Positions 6,392-7,790 of a stretch of 7,790 nt of DNA are shown here, in pieces. Location: assembly GCA_903835275.1 (NCBI GenBank), contig CAILMK010000304.1, positions 1 through 7,790 on the forward strand, given 5' to 3'. Made by a program: the position numbers and the translations under genes. The DNA comes from an uncultured bacterium (GTDB lineage Bacteria > Bacteroidota > Bacteroidia > CAILMK01). Positions within the stretch are counted from its first letter, which is position 1; each line of letters opens with the position of its first letter. The notes under the pieces were generated by a model. That model did not search any database, was not told the DNA's origin, and saw only the letters and a program-made list of their open reading frames with translations.

Positions 6392-7264
6392 TCAATTTGC
6401 TTTTATAAACTTACTGACAGATTGCTTTCCGGTCATATCAGTTACTTTAACGAAATAAACTCCGTTTGGATAAGATGATACTGAAAGATTTGCATCATTT
6501 GTATTAGCAATGGTTTGACCAATGGTATTCATTAACTCCACAGATTTGATTTTGGCATTTCCAGTAAGATGGATATTAAGTTTATCCGTTGCCGGATTCG
6601 GATAAATCTGAACATTGGATGAAGATAAGGACTGGTTTTCCACTCCGGTATTAGTGCCTCCTGCCCAGGCCACATCATCAACCCATGCTTTGCTGCCTAT
6701 GTGTTTTCCTTTGCCCTGTGTGCCGATGGTAAATAAAATAACCGCGGTATCAGGGTTTCCTGTACCGTAATAAAACAATGGTTGGCTAAAACGGATATAA
6801 CTTGAAACATTAGTATTGGTTCCAAATGTAACACCAGCTATGATATCACGGGACTTCGTAACGCTGTTCCATCTGGTAAGTGCCACATTTACCATGGCGG
6901 TATCATTACCCACTGAAGTAAGTTTATACCAGCCGGTAATACTATCAGGACTGCCGGTACATGCAAAACCTCCTATAAATTTCCCATTCGGGGGAGCCAG
7001 GGTAGAAGCCCCGGTATAAGCAAAACCCGGCACAGTATCAACCGCATGAGTAAAGGGATTGGTAAATGTATCCACCGTAACTTCCAGTGCGTATTTTCCA
7101 CTGTGCGCATCAGTCGTTTGCATTGATGTCGGACCAATGGCCCAGCCATTAGGCATCATCATTGGACCGGCTTTACTCCAGTTTTCAAATCCCCCATTAG
7201 GAATGGCCTGGCTAAACGCCGCAATGCTTGCAAGCATGCAAATAATCGTTAGAATCCTTTTCAT
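6392..7264 (-). CDS. Secreted PCMD-like protein with T9SS type A sorting domain
   Basis: This 290-residue protein has a signal peptide at 1 to about 19 (MKRILTIICMLASIAAFSQ). The mature N-terminus begins IPNGGFENWS, followed by PNGW. With HSGKYALEV (54-62), GKFIGGFACTGSPDSITGWYK (94-114) and the late strand KAWVDDVAW (192-200), this resembles the jelly-roll, carbohydrate-binding-like PCMD fold of Bacteroidota secreted proteins. After a short linker, residues about 217-290 form a T9SS type A sorting domain: VQIYPNPATDKLNI, a LMNTIGQTI strand, YPNGVYFVKVTD and the KFIKAN end. It is expected to be exported by Sec, then by T9SS to the surface or medium. Ligand and activity are unknown. The gene is monocistronic, with a -7 element upstream and a strong terminator downstream. 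Confidence 0.87.
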   Translation of the reverse strand: MKRILTIICMLASIAAFSQAIPNGGFENWSKAGPMMMPNGWAIGPTSMQTTDAHSGKYALEVTVDTFTNPFTHAVDTVPGFAYTGASTLAPPNGKFIGGFACTGSPDSITGWYKLTSVGNDTAMVNVALTRWNSVTKSRDIIAGVTFGTNTNVSSYIRFSQPLFYYGTGNPDTAVILFTIGTQGKGKHIGSKAWVDDVAWAGGTNTGVENQSLSSSNVQIYPNPATDKLNIHLTGNAKIKSVELMNTIGQTIANTNDANLSVSSYPNGVYFVKVTDMTGKQSVSKFIKAN

Positions 7265-7296
7265 TGTTCTTAGTATTTAGTTAGTTATTGAATCCT

Positions 7297-7331
7297 TTGA
7301 CGGCAACAGTTATAAAATCCTGCGCCGTCAA
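7297..7331 (-). promoter_or_regulatory. Stem-loop in the 5' leader of the T9SS/PCMD-like gene
   Basis: A perfect 8-bp stem (TTGACGGC 7297-7304 with GCCGTCAA 7324-7331) is extended inside by CAG/CTG (7307-7309 with 7320-7322) after a small internal loop. It lies just downstream of the -7 element at 7343-7350, so it would form near the 5' end of the transcript, about 33 nt before the ATG. It could stabilise the mRNA or act as an operator; neither is shown. Confidence 0.5.
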
Positions 7332-7342
7332 TGTTTATATGG

Positions 7343-7350
7343 CAAAGATA
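7343..7350 (-). promoter_or_regulatory. Candidate -7 promoter element for the T9SS/PCMD-like gene
   Basis: The minus strand reads TATCTTTG, a perfect TAnnTTTG, about 79 bp upstream of the start codon at 7264. No clear -33 TTG is present; the best word at the right distance is TTC, 21 bp upstream. The predicted leader is about 70-75 nt and contains the stem-loop at 7297-7331. Confidence 0.5.
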
Positions 7351-7425
7351 ATGTAAGTTAATTATTCAGCTGAAGGATCATTAGAACTTTTCGTATAGTG
7401 TCTCCTGATGGGTGGGAAGTATTGC

Positions 7426-7458
7426 AGACATGCCATTGCTTAAAGAAATGGCATGTCT
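7426..7458. repeat. Perfect 12-bp inverted repeat in the divergent intergenic region
   Basis: AGACATGCCATT (7426-7437) and its exact reverse complement (7447-7458) are separated by a 9-nt loop. On the + strand the stem is followed by only three T residues and CCCC, a poor terminator tail. It sits between two divergent genes where no terminator is expected. It may terminate an unrecognised short + strand transcript, or be an operator or repeat; no gene or promoter that would explain it was found next to it. Confidence 0.55.
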
Positions 7459-7520
7459 TTCCCCGGGTTTTGAAACTCCTTCTATCACCATTCTAATATT
7501 CTCATTCCGCATTTCTTTCG

Positions 7521-7528
7521 TATTTTTG
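7521..7528 (+). promoter_or_regulatory. Candidate -7 promoter element for the right-edge gene
   Basis: TATTTTTG matches TAnnTTTG fully, 14 bp before the ATG at 7543, predicting a leader of about 10 nt. A -33 TTG is not evident. A short palindrome, TGTAC-AAA-GTACA (7527-7539), overlaps its downstream end and the expected start site, so it might serve as an operator. Confidence 0.5.
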
Positions 7529-7542
7529 TACAAAGTACATTT

Positions 7543-7790
7543 ATGAAGAAGGCCTCTTTTTTGTTATTGATTGTTTCGCTTTTTTTTGCTACTGCGAATT
7601 TAAAAGCACAGAGAAACCTGCAAAGTATCTACGACCGGATAAAACCGCCGTCAAGTGAAACGAAATTTTCCGGCAATCAAAAAGCATCCGGTGATAATTA
7701 TCAGTTGCATATTGCGGAGGCATTAAAAATGGCCGATAAATACAAATCATTCCATCCTGTTTTGAAAAACAATATGGGTATGAGCAAAAC
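7543..7790 (+). CDS. Putative secreted protein, 3' truncated by the window edge
   Basis: The frame opens at ATG 7543 and runs without a stop to the window end (82 codons visible). The first 23 residues are a clear Sec signal peptide: MKKA, then a hydrophobic core FLLLIVSLFFATA, then LKAQ as the likely cleavage site, in the style common in Bacteroidota. The visible mature part is hydrophilic, with RNLQSIYDRIKPPSSETKFSG and a helical-looking AEALKMADKYKSFHP. I do not recognise a family from this fragment. A -7 element 14 bp upstream supports the start. The gene is divergent from the T9SS/PCMD-like gene. Confidence 0.75.
   Translation, partial: MKKASFLLLIVSLFFATANLKAQRNLQSIYDRIKPPSSETKFSGNQKASGDNYQLHIAEALKMADKYKSFHPVLKNNMGMSK

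Noticed and set aside
1..7790. CRISPR arrays, tRNA or rRNA genes, insertion sequences, toxin-antitoxin or phage-defence genes
   Set aside because: No regularly spaced repeats, cloverleaf-like segments, transposase motifs or known defence domains were seen on either strand.

Overview
The window (about 40% GC by eye) looks like chromosomal DNA of a Bacteroidota bacterium, probably a Sphingobacteriia/Chitinophagia-type lineage. The evidence is two proteins ending in type IX secretion (T9SS) type A sorting domains, a TonB-dependent receptor with a carboxypeptidase-like regulatory domain paired with a DUF4249 lipoprotein, several -7 elements of the Bacteroidota form TAnnTTTG, and no clear Shine-Dalgarno sequences. 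The species cannot be named from the sequence.

Layout, left to right. The 3' part of a secreted repeat protein with a T9SS tail lies on the + strand (1-806) and converges on a block of minus-strand genes. Read in transcription order (right to left), these are: a PCMD-like secreted protein with a T9SS tail (7264-6392), closed by a strong intrinsic terminator; a Fur-family regulator (6282-5845) and a GNAT acetyltransferase (5842-5405), almost abutting; a bifunctional phosphoglucose/phosphomannose isomerase (5328-4354) with its own -7 element; and a TonB-dependent receptor (4242-1927) followed after 4 bp by a DUF4249 lipoprotein (1922-849). At the right edge a new secreted-protein gene starts on the + strand (7543 onward, truncated). 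It is divergent from the T9SS gene across a 278-bp intergenic region with two perfect inverted repeats.

How the genes relate. The receptor and DUF4249 protein form a likely two-gene outer-membrane uptake unit whose substrate is unknown. The Fur-family protein and GNAT enzyme look co-transcribed. The isomerase is a sugar-phosphate housekeeping enzyme. The two T9SS cargo proteins are surface or secreted products with no evident tie to the others.

Nothing here is convincingly a new defence or mobile system. The most notable signals are small: a GC-rich interspersed-repeat-like element read in frame through the leader of the DUF4249 lipoprotein; a perfect 23-bp dyad just ahead of the receptor operon; paired 10-bp direct repeats flanking the -7 element of a nearly leaderless fur-family mRNA; and two perfect hairpins in the divergent region on the right.
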